DNA of 39,016 nucleotides, taken from positions 1-39,016 of the IMG/VR virus record IMGVR_UViG_3300025099_000054; one strand, written 5' to 3'. Both the position numbers and the translations under genes were made by a program. The notes beneath the pieces were generated by a model. It worked only from the letters and a program-made list of their open reading frames with translations, was not told where the DNA came from and did not search any database. How positions within the stretch are numbered: the first letter of the stretch is position 1; each line of letters begins with the position of its first letter. This document shows, piece by piece, positions 33,449-39,016 of this stretch. This stretch comes from a virus.

Positions 33449-33976
33449 CTATGGTCTAAAATGACCATCCTTTTTCTTATTAATAGCTTTCATCAAACCA
33501 CTGTAATCTCTTGTTAGTGCGTTTACAACATCGTCACCTACTTGTTCAGAACTTACACCTTGTGCCTTCAATGATTCTACTGCTCCAACTTGTCTTCTTT
33601 TTTCCTTACCTTGTTCGGTATTTTTCATCATTGGATTTCCACCCATCAATTCATGTACTCTATCTGATGTATAAGTTCCACCACCCATTGTTGGATATTC
33701 ACCTTTATCACCTTGTGGTACACCACCGACAGTTTCATTTAAGATTTTATTAAGAGCTGGATTTTTTGTATATTCCTTAAACTCTTTTTTCTTAGGTTTT
33801 GGTTGTTGGTACTCTTGTTCTGCTAATTGAGTTAAAGAGGATGAGACTTCATCTTTTTCTGTGGAACGATTTGCTAATGCTTTCTTTCCTTCATTAATAA
33901 ATATCTCATTTACCTGTTTATTAACTTCTTTACGAACTAATCTCTCTATTATCTTTATTAGTTCTGTTTTCTTCAT
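33449..33976 (-). CDS. Charged baseplate-operon protein, possible chaperone or minor subunit
   Basis: A 175-residue hydrophilic protein has an N-terminal helix MKKTELIKIIERLVRKEVNK. It resembles, over a short stretch, the segment VENMIRNLIRTEIKKI of the modular basic protein at 14050-15075. The rest is low-complexity (QQPKPKKKEFKEYTK, TMGGGTYTSDRVHELMGGNP) and Lys-rich at the end (KAINKKKDGHFRP). AGGAG precedes the ATG. It lies between gp25-like and gp5-like genes and could be virion-associated. An INE/G site in FINEG would fit a prohead-type cleavage, but this is weak. Confidence 0.55.
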   Translation of the reverse strand: MKKTELIKIIERLVRKEVNKQVNEIFINEGKKALANRSTEKDEVSSSLTQLAEQEYQQPKPKKKEFKEYTKNPALNKILNETVGGVPQGDKGEYPTMGGGTYTSDRVHELMGGNPMMKNTEQGKEKRRQVGAVESLKAQGVSSEQVGDDVVNALTRDYSGLMKAINKKKDGHFRP

Positions 33977-33990
33977 TATAGACTCCTATT

Positions 33991-34560
33991 CTATATTATT
34001 GTACTACTGATTATACCTGGTATAACAGCTGGTGGTTTGATAACCGTTCCTGTAAAAACTGTAGCTATAAAAGATGCAGTAATTATAGTTGCCATAGTAT
34101 CACATACATCTTCTATACTTCCACCACCCATTCCAACTGCTACTGCTGGTGCTAAAATCGGTGGAACTGACATTACACTTGCTCCTAATGCTGAATGAGC
34201 TGGTGTACCAAAATTTATCATTAAAGCTGCCGCGGCTACAATACCTGCTGTAATCTGTGTCATCGTTGGGTCGTTCGCAGTAAAACTACTCAATATTGCC
34301 GCCTTCAATGGTCCTTTAGCTCCTCCAACACCACTTACCTTTAACTTAAAACCTAACGATGTTGGGTCAGGTACAGGTGATGGTACTGCTGGTGAAAGTG
34401 CTGGTGTACCAATTGGTACTATTTCTGCATCCCCCATAAAATCTATTATAGCTGTCGCCATTCCATCGGCAGAATCTGATTTACTTGATTCACCATCTTG
34501 TGCTAGTTTACTATAATTATCAATCAATCCTTGTTTAAGTTTTTTTTTATCCAGTCCCAC
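33991..34560 (-). CDS. Hydrophobic Ala/Gly/Pro-rich baseplate-operon protein
   Basis: A 189-residue protein with a GTG start overlaps the gp5-like stop (TAGTG). It has a Lys-rich start, a Pro-rich linker (PALSPAVPSPVPDPTS), then long apolar stretches (TAGIVAAAALMINF, MSVPPILAPAVAVGMGGGSI, TIITASFIATVFTGTVIKPP). These could be buried beta structure or membrane-active segments. Position directly after the spike/hub gene suggests a tail-tip, hub or tape-linked component that meets the host membrane. No family was recognised. Confidence 0.55.
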   Translation of the reverse strand: MGLDKKKLKQGLIDNYSKLAQDGESSKSDSADGMATAIIDFMGDAEIVPIGTPALSPAVPSPVPDPTSLGFKLKVSGVGGAKGPLKAAILSSFTANDPTMTQITAGIVAAAALMINFGTPAHSALGASVMSVPPILAPAVAVGMGGGSIEDVCDTMATIITASFIATVFTGTVIKPPAVIPGIISSTII

Positions 34561-36125
34561 TAAACATCCACTTTTGTTAATATGTTACATATTCTTGCCC
34601 GTATGGTTTCCACTCCAGCCTCCCATGCAGTAATTAAAGCTTGATTTGCTGGGCCACTACTAATAGGTCCACTTGGGCCGGCTCCTGTGGCTATCCCATT
34701 TAAATCTAAAATCGTACCACCCAATTCGACAAAACTATTACAAATACTATCTAATAAATTAGCCAATTCTTCACCGAATACTAAATGTTGTTCCTTAACA
34801 TCATCACGACCTTTTATGTATATAACAGCTTCATCATTACTACCACCTATTTTAAAGTAACTTCCGTTGTCCGTGTATAATCCTGCACAATCATCAAGAT
34901 GAACATTAGCACCTTTACAACTTTCTAAGTGTGCCTTATCATCAAGTGTTAAAAAAGATGGACATTCACTTGACAAATATATTACATCAGGTCCTCCTTC
35001 TTTACCACCCTCTCCTAAATCTAATCTTGAATTACCAGGCGTTATCAAACTAATACCACCTGGTCTCATATCCATTGATGTAGCACCGCCTGTATTAATA
35101 TTCATTCCATCATCAGCATCAACTGTAAATGCCTTCTTTGTTGAGAATCCAATACCATCGTGACTAAATCCAAGTATCTTTCCTCTCTTTGTATTGAATG
35201 TGATTCTATCTGAATTAATTGTAATTTGTTTCCCACCAACATTTGGTTGGTCATCCTCATGAAAAGATGACATATAGGAATGGTCATCAGCATTAGTTTC
35301 CTCTATATCAAGATTTACCTTTTGGTCTGTAGTCATCCATATAGAACTACCATCTGAATTTATGTTTTCTTCTGCAGGTTTGAAGTTTGTATCTTCAAGT
35401 TCTTGTCTTAAATTTTGTTCATCGAATAACTGAGCATCTGTTAGTTGTCCAACTCTCATCAATATGTTTGGAGAGTCTTGAGTAGATGTATCATCTCCAT
35501 GTGCACCTTCAACTATTGCACTTCCAAATCTTATTGTATTACCAAATCTACCCTCAAGGGTCATATCACCTTCTCTTGGTATTAATCTCCGTACTTTTTC
35601 ATCATTACCAAAGTCTTTGTTTGCCTCAAAAAAGTCATATATGAAATCATCATCAATCATTTTTTGGTCTCTAAAGCCACTTGTACCTGGTATTATATTT
35701 GCATTAACACTACCTAACATTGATACAACAGGTAAATAATAATGATTGTTTAAATATTTTACAATAACCACATGCTCATTTCTTAATGGCATCTTTGTCA
35801 TGTTCATATCAAGAGGTTGGTATATTTTTAATTTTGCAACAATCTTATCTTTTTCAGATTGGTGTGGTCTCGCCTTAATGCAACCTAATAAACCCCAAAT
35901 CTTTTCACCTTTGTCATTTTCAGGTAATTTTTCTTCAGAATCAAAAACTTCTAAGACTTCTGCTATTTCAAGTTCGTAGTATTCCCAACCTTTAGGGTTT
36001 TGTGTATTTGACTTTACTATTTGCCTAACACGACCTTGTGTTGGCACTCCACTACCATCTTTATCATATGTAGTTTTTTTAGGGCCCGAATCAGAATATT
36101 CCGAGCTTGGTGTCCAATGACCCAT
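34560..36125 (-). CDS. Baseplate hub/spike protein, T4 gp5-like without lysozyme domain
   Basis: A 521-residue protein. The N-terminal ~150 residues have an OB-like pattern (TQGRVRQIVKSN, EYYELEIAEVLEVF, HVVIVKYLNNHYYLPVVSML). The typical gp5 motif REGDMTLEGRFGNTIRFGS follows at ~185-200. The second half is a repetitive beta-helix like the gp5/VgrG needle (QITINSDRITFNTKRGKI, FTVDADDGMNINTG, PGGISLITPGNSRLDLG). No lysozyme catalytic block lies between, as in other marine T4-like phages. It would form the membrane-piercing spike. It overlaps the following gene by one base and abuts the 130-residue gene upstream. Confidence 0.85.
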   Translation of the reverse strand: MGHWTPSSEYSDSGPKKTTYDKDGSGVPTQGRVRQIVKSNTQNPKGWEYYELEIAEVLEVFDSEEKLPENDKGEKIWGLLGCIKARPHQSEKDKIVAKLKIYQPLDMNMTKMPLRNEHVVIVKYLNNHYYLPVVSMLGSVNANIIPGTSGFRDQKMIDDDFIYDFFEANKDFGNDEKVRRLIPREGDMTLEGRFGNTIRFGSAIVEGAHGDDTSTQDSPNILMRVGQLTDAQLFDEQNLRQELEDTNFKPAEENINSDGSSIWMTTDQKVNLDIEETNADDHSYMSSFHEDDQPNVGGKQITINSDRITFNTKRGKILGFSHDGIGFSTKKAFTVDADDGMNINTGGATSMDMRPGGISLITPGNSRLDLGEGGKEGGPDVIYLSSECPSFLTLDDKAHLESCKGANVHLDDCAGLYTDNGSYFKIGGSNDEAVIYIKGRDDVKEQHLVFGEELANLLDSICNSFVELGGTILDLNGIATGAGPSGPISSGPANQALITAWEAGVETIRARICNILTKVDV

Positions 36126-36518
36126 TTAGTTTCCTTTGACTTTTTCTACTTCGTCTGTTATTTCATCTGTTTTACTTTGTAAATCAACTACTACATCATC
36201 AATACTTTTCAGTAATTGTTCTTTTTCATTATCCGATAATCCAAACTCTGCCTCTGCTCCACCCTTATTTTCGTTGGCTATTATTCTCTGAACAATACCA
36301 GCAAGTTTAACGAGTTGTTCATCATTTTTCACATTTATTTCTAAATACTCTTTAATCATTGGGATTAGTTGAACGGCCATATCCCCATCTTTGATGAATC
36401 CTGTAACTTCCTTTACCAATACCTCGAGCTGGTGTTTATTATGTTTGGAATTATTGTATATATCTTCAAAAAGTGATGATAGTGATTTACCTTTAAACAG
36501 TTCATATTCAGTTGACAT
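36126..36518 (-). CDS. Helical protein at the head of the baseplate operon
   Basis: The 130-residue product is almost entirely helical and acidic: LSSLFEDIYNNSKHNKHQLE, MAVQLIPMIKEYLEINVKND, LVKLAGIVQRIIANENKGG and a C-terminal coil SIDDVVVDLQSKTDEITDEV. No catalytic motif or membrane segment is seen. It is the first gene after the divergent promoter region and is followed by the gp5-like gene with no gap. It is likely a minor structural or assembly protein; I recall similar uncharacterised genes near baseplate genes of marine phages. Confidence 0.6.
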   Translation of the reverse strand: MSTEYELFKGKSLSSLFEDIYNNSKHNKHQLEVLVKEVTGFIKDGDMAVQLIPMIKEYLEINVKNDEQLVKLAGIVQRIIANENKGGAEAEFGLSDNEKEQLLKSIDDVVVDLQSKTDEITDEVEKVKGN

Positions 36519-36553
36519 ATCTAATCCTATGTTGTTTATTGGTACAATAACTC

Positions 36554-36564
36554 ATAAATAAATA
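36554..36564 (-). promoter_or_regulatory. Candidate phage promoter, overlapping double TATTTAT (toward baseplate operon)
   Basis: Reading leftward the sequence is ACTATTTATTTATGAG, which holds two overlapping TATTTAT cores. They end 35-39 nt before the ATG at 36518. This is one arm of a divergent region whose other arm is the same motif at 36623 on the plus strand. It probably drives the baseplate genes. AGGAT precedes the ATG as the ribosome site. Confidence 0.45.
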
Positions 36565-36622
36565 GTAAAAACTCCCAAAGTTGATTCATATATATAGCTT
36601 AATGAAAGTTTTTGGGCTAGAA

Positions 36623-36629
36623 TATTTAT
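36623..36629 (+). promoter_or_regulatory. Candidate phage promoter motif TATTTAT (toward the 73-residue membrane gene)
   Basis: AGAATATTTATATATA reads rightward 95 nt before the ATG at 36725. It predicts an ~90-nt leader with a hairpin. On the opposite strand the same bases contain TATAAATA, the exact T4 late-promoter core, which would point left toward the baseplate operon 105 nt away. Either reading, or both, is possible. Confidence 0.4.
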
Positions 36630-36642
36630 ATATACTCGGGCA

Positions 36643-36660
36643 TTCTGTCTGAGTACAGAA
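36643..36660 (+). other. Leader hairpin in the 5' untranslated region
   Basis: TTCTGTCTGAGTACAGAA is a perfect 6-bp stem with a 6-nt loop. An alternative pairing, TACTCGG (36633-36639) with CTGAGTA (36649-36655), competes for the same bases. Two exclusive folds in a leader upstream of a strongly terminated short gene could control translation or stability. There is no match to a known riboswitch that I can name. Confidence 0.35.
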
Positions 36661-36724
36661 CTGAGGAAGTTAAATATCCCTTTTCTGTTTAGTGATAAGA
36701 AACAAACAACGGGAGAAAACAACA

Positions 36725-36946
36725 ATGAAGGAAATCATAACACTCGTAAAGGGTTGGGTTGATGACTTAGCTCATCTACTTATGTCCTTTGTTGCTATAG
36801 GTGCTATATCCGAAGTAATCTTCGGTACTGGTGTCTTTGGCGTTAATGTTATTGGTAACCTAACACTAATCATAAATAAATTCGGCGAATCCGGTTTCGC
36901 TGGGTTAGTCGCTTTATTGGTGTTAGTGGGTTTATTCCGTAAATAG
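36725..36946 (+). CDS. Small two-helix membrane protein of a highly expressed-looking unit
   Basis: I start at the ATG at 36725, preceded by GGGAGA; an upstream in-frame ATG at 36692 would add 11 polar residues without a ribosome site. The 73-residue product has hydrophobic segments at about 17-38 (AHLLMSFVAIGAISEVIFGT) and 57-72 (GFAGLVALLVLVGLFRK), joined by a Gly/Asn-rich turn. Similar short proteins occur in marine T4-like phages, as I recall, without a function. Own promoter, structured leader and a perfect terminator suggest abundant expression. A virion membrane-contact or holin/antiholin-like role is possible. Confidence 0.7.
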   Translation: MKEIITLVKGWVDDLAHLLMSFVAIGAISEVIFGTGVFGVNVIGNLTLIINKFGESGFAGLVALLVLVGLFRK

Positions 36947-36963
36947 CTATTATCGGTGCACAG

Positions 36964-36994
36964 AAAAGGGGGAATCTATTTCCCCCTTTTTTTT
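36964..36994 (+). terminator. Rho-independent terminator after the 73-residue membrane gene
   Basis: An 11-bp stem AAAAGGGGGAA / TTCCCCCTTTT with a five-base loop is followed by more T residues (eight consecutive T counting the stem end). It begins 17 nt after the stop at 36946. Confidence 0.95.
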
Positions 36995-37028
36995 GCCTTA
37001 AATTATGTATATTATGAGTTTATAAGGA

Positions 37029-37035
37029 TATTTAT
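37029..37035 (+). promoter_or_regulatory. Candidate phage promoter motif TATTTAT (toward the Lys-rich exported peptide)
   Basis: AGGATATTTATTAACG lies 50 nt before the ATG at 37086 and just after the preceding terminator. The short gene therefore appears to be a separate transcription unit. Confidence 0.45.
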
Positions 37036-37085
37036 TAACGATTGATGTGTTTATCAATCATAACGCGTTATTAATGGAGAGTATT

Positions 37086-37280
37086 ATGAAATCAATACTT
37101 ACAGGTATACTTTCTTTATTTATCTTTTTTGGTGCTGTTCCTACAGCTAATGCTTCAGATATGAACATGGCAGGAATGGAAGAAGTCAAGAAGAAGAAAA
37201 AGAAAGGTAAGAAGATAGGTGGTAAGAAAGGGAAGAAATCTAAGAAAGGTTTTTTCTCTAAAATCTTCGGAAGTAAATAA
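37086..37280 (+). CDS. Exported Lys-rich small protein
   Basis: I start at the ATG at 37086, with GGAGAG at good spacing; earlier in-frame ATGs lack a ribosome site. The 64-residue product has a signal peptide MKSILTGILSLFIFFGAVPT then ANAS, cleavable at ANA/S. A short Met-rich stretch (DMNMAGMEEV) and a strongly basic tail follow: EVKKKKKKGKKIGGKKGKKS ending KGFFSKIFGSK. The mature part is about half Lys. Such cationic exported peptides often act on membranes, lipopolysaccharide or periplasmic nucleic acid. It stands alone between two terminators. The tail FFSKIFGSK looks amphipathic. A lysis helper or envelope-binding factor is inferred; the family is unknown. Confidence 0.75.
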   Translation: MKSILTGILSLFIFFGAVPTANASDMNMAGMEEVKKKKKKGKKIGGKKGKKSKKGFFSKIFGSK

Positions 37281-37290
37281 TCTTAAAACA

Positions 37291-37318
37291 AAAAGGGGAA
37301 TAAAAATTCCCCTTTTTT
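37291..37318. terminator. Bidirectional terminator between convergent units
   Basis: Stem AAAAGGGGAAT / ATTCCCCTTTT with a four-base A loop, T-rich on both strands. It follows the plus-strand Lys-rich gene (stop at 37280) and also the minus-strand unit that ends at 37324, so it can serve both. Confidence 0.93.
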
Positions 37319-37323
37319 ATTGC

Positions 37324-37422
37324 TTAGAATTTAAAAAAATCCTTGTAGTCATCGGCGTAAATTTTACCAACAAAATATAATACTACAAAGGTAATCCCTA
37401 ATCCTATATACAAACCAATCAT
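37324..37422 (-). CDS. 32-residue single-helix membrane peptide
   Basis: A short frame from an ATG at 37422 encodes a hydrophobic helix (MIGLYIGLGITFVVLYFVGK) with a charged tail (IYADDYKDFFKF). AAGGGG lies upstream, overlapping the end of the preceding gene. It ends just before the bidirectional terminator, as the last gene of its unit. The good ribosome site and helix support a real peptide. Function is unknown; small holin-regulator-type peptides look like this. Confidence 0.55.
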   Translation of the reverse strand: MIGLYIGLGITFVVLYFVGKIYADDYKDFFKF

Positions 37423-37431
37423 AATAACCCC

Positions 37432-37749
37432 TTATTTTAGTTGTAATTTCTGTACCCAATCAGGTACATTCTTTTCCATGTAATGTTGTATGACAAATGC
37501 TTCTACTATATGAGTAAAAAACCAAAAGAATGTTAATAGTGGAACAAATATCTGATAATCCATATCTAACTTACTTATACCCAACCAAGTTAAAAATATC
37601 ATACCAATTGATTTGGTTAAAAATCCCATTCCACTAAATCCCAAACTCATTATACTTCCTCGTTGCATCACAATATAAATTCCTACACATAGATGCATGA
37701 GATTTAGAAACACTGGTGCTAAAACACCTAAAACAATATATTCAATCAT
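37432..37749 (-). CDS. Small polytopic membrane protein of unknown function
   Basis: A 105-residue protein has three or four hydrophobic helices: IEYIVLGVLAPVFLNLMHLC, GFLTKSIGMIFLTWLGI and FVPLLTFFWFFTHIVEAFVI. The tail is basic and short. The helix order, with an F...H-x-x-E near the end, faintly recalls AtpI-like proteins of F-type ATPase operons, but this is weak. GGAG precedes the ATG. It lies between the TonB-domain gene and a single-helix peptide, within an envelope-directed unit. Confidence 0.6.
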   Translation of the reverse strand: MIEYIVLGVLAPVFLNLMHLCVGIYIVMQRGSIMSLGFSGMGFLTKSIGMIFLTWLGISKLDMDYQIFVPLLTFFWFFTHIVEAFVIQHYMEKNVPDWVQKLQLK

Positions 37750-37759
37750 CAGTACTCCG

Positions 37760-38095
37760 TTATTTAAAAACTATCGGTAAAGTATACTTTACTGTGACAG
37801 GTCTACCATTTTGAATTGCTGGATGATAAGAACTACTTCGTACTTTATCTAACACTACTTCATTAAGGTCAAGATTAAAGGTATCTCTGATAACAGGATT
37901 CTCTACTTCTCCCTTTTCATTTATAAAAAAATCCACAACTATTTTACCTTGTGGATTAATTTCTCGAATCTCTTGTCTAATGTCGTAGTATGTAAGTACG
38001 AATGGTACTTTGGGTTGAGGTAATTGACTCTCACCATTTGGTAAGTCTTGGGCTGTCAATAAGCCCATTAGCATTAGGTATGCTAGTGCTCTCAT
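37760..38095 (-). CDS. Exported TonB C-terminal-domain protein
   Basis: The 111-residue protein has a short N-terminal signal or anchor (MRALAYLMLMGLLTAQD), a Pro-containing linker, then a TonB C-terminal domain at ~43-111: EINPQGKIVVDFFINEKGEV, NPVIRD, VVLDKVRSSSYHPAIQNGRP and a final strand VTVKYTLPIVFK. In cellular TonB this domain contacts the TonB box of outer-membrane receptors, using force from ExbBD. Here the long Pro-rich spacer and a canonical anchor are missing (TonB is ~240 residues in E. coli), so it could occupy receptors without energising them. The pattern PAIQNGxPV is usual in FCB-group bacteria. GGAG precedes the ATG. Confidence 0.8.
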   Translation of the reverse strand: MRALAYLMLMGLLTAQDLPNGESQLPQPKVPFVLTYYDIRQEIREINPQGKIVVDFFINEKGEVENPVIRDTFNLDLNEVVLDKVRSSSYHPAIQNGRPVTVKYTLPIVFK

Positions 38096-38233
38096 CGGTT
38101 TTCTCCTTTATTTAGTGATAAGACTATGTTTCCGGTTTCGTAAAAAGTTTCCACTTTTCAAAACATAATTATCTTATATATTTAGAAAAAACACTTTTAT
38201 TTTCTTATTTTGTGTTAGTTTTTTGTTAGATTG
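38096..38233. other. 138-bp intergenic gap, possible promoter region
   Basis: No reading frame on either strand. Reading leftward it holds an AT-rich tract (CTAAATATATAAGATAATTATG) and an AU-rich hairpin AAAAGT-GGAA-ACTTTT at 38143-38158 with a GNRA-type loop. The TATTTAT motif is absent. It likely contains a promoter for the TonB-domain gene. Confidence 0.3.
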
Positions 38234-38863
38234 TTAAACTTTTTTCATTTTTATTTCTAATTGAGTAATTAGATTATTTATCTTCTCAAGTTTAGGATGA
38301 TTAGGATTTTTTTCAATTAGTTTATCTTTTGTAATCATCAACTTACCATATGCCTTTTGTAAATCTATAAGAGCAATTCCTTTCATAGTTCTTCTGTAAT
38401 ATAAATAACTTAATGCTTCATCCTCTGCTTCAGCACCACGAACACCAGCAACTGCGGTTATCTGTTCTACTTCTCCGTATATGGTATCTTCTATATCTGT
38501 TATCTCAACCCAAACCGTATTATCCCACATAGCATCTAAATCTAAATTATCTATCTCTGCTAATGCTTCTTGTGTATCTATACTATCTTGTTTGGCTTGT
38601 TCTATCTGTCTGATTCTATCTCTTTCAGCAAATTCCCTATCTAAATTTACTGTACGGATTGAATCACATTCGGATATCCACCCACCATAACCTTTCCAAG
38701 CAGGTGAACCTTTATAATCTCTGTACTCTGTATCATCACAATCTTGTCCGTATGCAACATCTCGTTTAAACTCAGATGTTCTCGTGATGCCTTGGTCTGC
38801 AAAGACTTGTTCGTCTATTTGTGAATACATAACACTTACTAACAATAATGGTAAGTATTTCAT
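38234..38863 (-). CDS. Exported helical protein of unknown function
   Basis: I start at the ATG at 38863; an upstream ATG at 38977 would put a polar, basic segment in front of a clean signal peptide (MKYLPLLLVSVMYSQ) and cover the adjacent gene. The 209-residue product then has a Cys-containing region (GQDCDDTEYRDYKGSPAWKG, ISECDSIRTV), a long charged helix (REFAERDRIRQIEQAKQDSI), and a C-terminal helical pair (DLQKAYGKLMITKDKLIEKN, LEKINNLITQLEIKMKKV). The two Cys could form a disulfide in the periplasm. GAGAGA precedes the ATG. No family was recognised; it belongs to the second envelope unit. Confidence 0.65.
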   Translation of the reverse strand: MKYLPLLLVSVMYSQIDEQVFADQGITRTSEFKRDVAYGQDCDDTEYRDYKGSPAWKGYGGWISECDSIRTVNLDREFAERDRIRQIEQAKQDSIDTQEALAEIDNLDLDAMWDNTVWVEITDIEDTIYGEVEQITAVAGVRGAEAEDEALSYLYYRRTMKGIALIDLQKAYGKLMITKDKLIEKNPNHPKLEKINNLITQLEIKMKKV

Positions 38864-38982
38864 TTTTCTCTCTGTTGTTCGATTCTTTTTTTCTTTTTGT
38901 ATTTCTTTATTGTTTGTTTCTCGTCTAATTCCCAAATAAGACAAGCTCCTAAACAAATAATGATTAGAGGTGCCCAACTCAT
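38860..38982 (-). CDS. 40-residue membrane-anchored basic peptide
   Basis: A frame from an ATG at 38982 encodes MSWAPLIIICLGACLIWELD followed by a Lys/Arg-rich tail (KQTIKKYKKKKRIEQQREK). Its stop TGA overlaps the ATG of the exported protein (ATGA), typical of coupled phage genes. One N-terminal helix with a basic cytoplasmic tail is expected. The ribosome site is weak. This frame explains why the longer reading through the same DNA from 38977 is a shadow. Confidence 0.5.
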   Translation of the reverse strand: MSWAPLIIICLGACLIWELDEKQTIKKYKKKKRIEQQREK

Positions 38983-39016
38983 AATATTTCTATTTCGGTT
39001 CCAATACCTCTCTTAT

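Noticed and set aside
34560-36125. Lysozyme domain in the gp5-like spike
   Set aside because: No catalytic Glu/Asp/Thr block of T4 lysozyme is seen between the OB-like part and the beta-helix; the protein is too short to contain it.
36692-36724. Earlier start for the 73-residue membrane protein
   Set aside because: No ribosome site precedes it, whereas GGGAGA precedes the ATG at 36725.
38864-38977. Longer start for the exported 209-residue protein
   Set aside because: The extension is polar and basic in front of a signal peptide, and the same DNA in another frame encodes a coupled 40-residue membrane peptide ending in ATGA.
1-39016. tRNA genes, CRISPR arrays, IS elements, integrase or attachment sites
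   Set aside because: None was seen when reading both strands; the repeats at the left end are protein-coding fibre repeats, not CRISPR or IS repeats.

Overview
The window is a stretch of a large, strictly lytic-looking, T4-related tailed phage (myovirus), probably marine. The evidence is a baseplate block with recognisable homologues of T4 gp6, gp25 and gp5, a gp61-type primase, and gp47/gp46 (Mre11/Rad50) recombination functions. DNA is AT-rich, genes abut or overlap by 1-38 nt, and nearly everything reads on the minus strand. Several exported proteins have signal peptides ending in -Q (LLGGQ, TFGQ, LTAQ, MYSQ), and the TonB-like domain and 7Fe-type ferredoxin look like those of the Bacteroidetes/Marinimicrobia (FCB) side of bacteria. 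An FCB-type marine host is therefore my inference, not a demonstrated fact. No tRNA, CRISPR, IS element, integrase or attachment site was seen.

Layout, left to right. 1-5481: incomplete gene for a giant fibre/baseplate-appendage protein with tandem repeats. 5482-5747: divergent promoter region and a small ribbon-helix-helix regulator on the plus strand. 5734-11514: DNA metabolism (Mre11-Rad50 in one polypeptide, primase, glycosyltransferase, PD-(D/E)XK nuclease-like protein). 11543-15434: a run of small overlapping genes. Five begin with the same ten-residue peptide MIKLxDLIxE, which resembles the T4 capsid-targeting peptide, and two encode basic DNA-binding-like proteins. 15427-20095: membrane and envelope genes (holin-like proteins, a Popeye/cyclic-nucleotide-binding membrane protein, a redox-dead thioredoxin, a membrane protein with an MshEN c-di-GMP-type domain, a lipoprotein, an outer-membrane beta-barrel). 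20149-36518: tail and baseplate block, with a ferredoxin gene inserted. 36519-37318: plus-strand pair of short highly expressed-looking genes, each with a terminator. 37324-38982: second envelope module on the minus strand (TonB C-terminal domain, small membrane and exported proteins).

How it may work together. The baseplate block and fibre build the adsorption machine. The tagged genes could encode proteins packaged in the head and injected with the DNA (one ADP-ribosyltransferase-like, one HExxH metalloprotease-like), by analogy with T4 Alt and internal proteins. The envelope modules could remodel or sense the host envelope during infection and couple to lysis. A short motif, TATTTAT, reads toward the downstream gene in eight places between genes, including both divergent regions, and is a candidate phage promoter element. 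Function assignments for the tagged and envelope modules are inference; the baseplate, primase, Mre11-Rad50 and ferredoxin assignments rest on clear sequence motifs.
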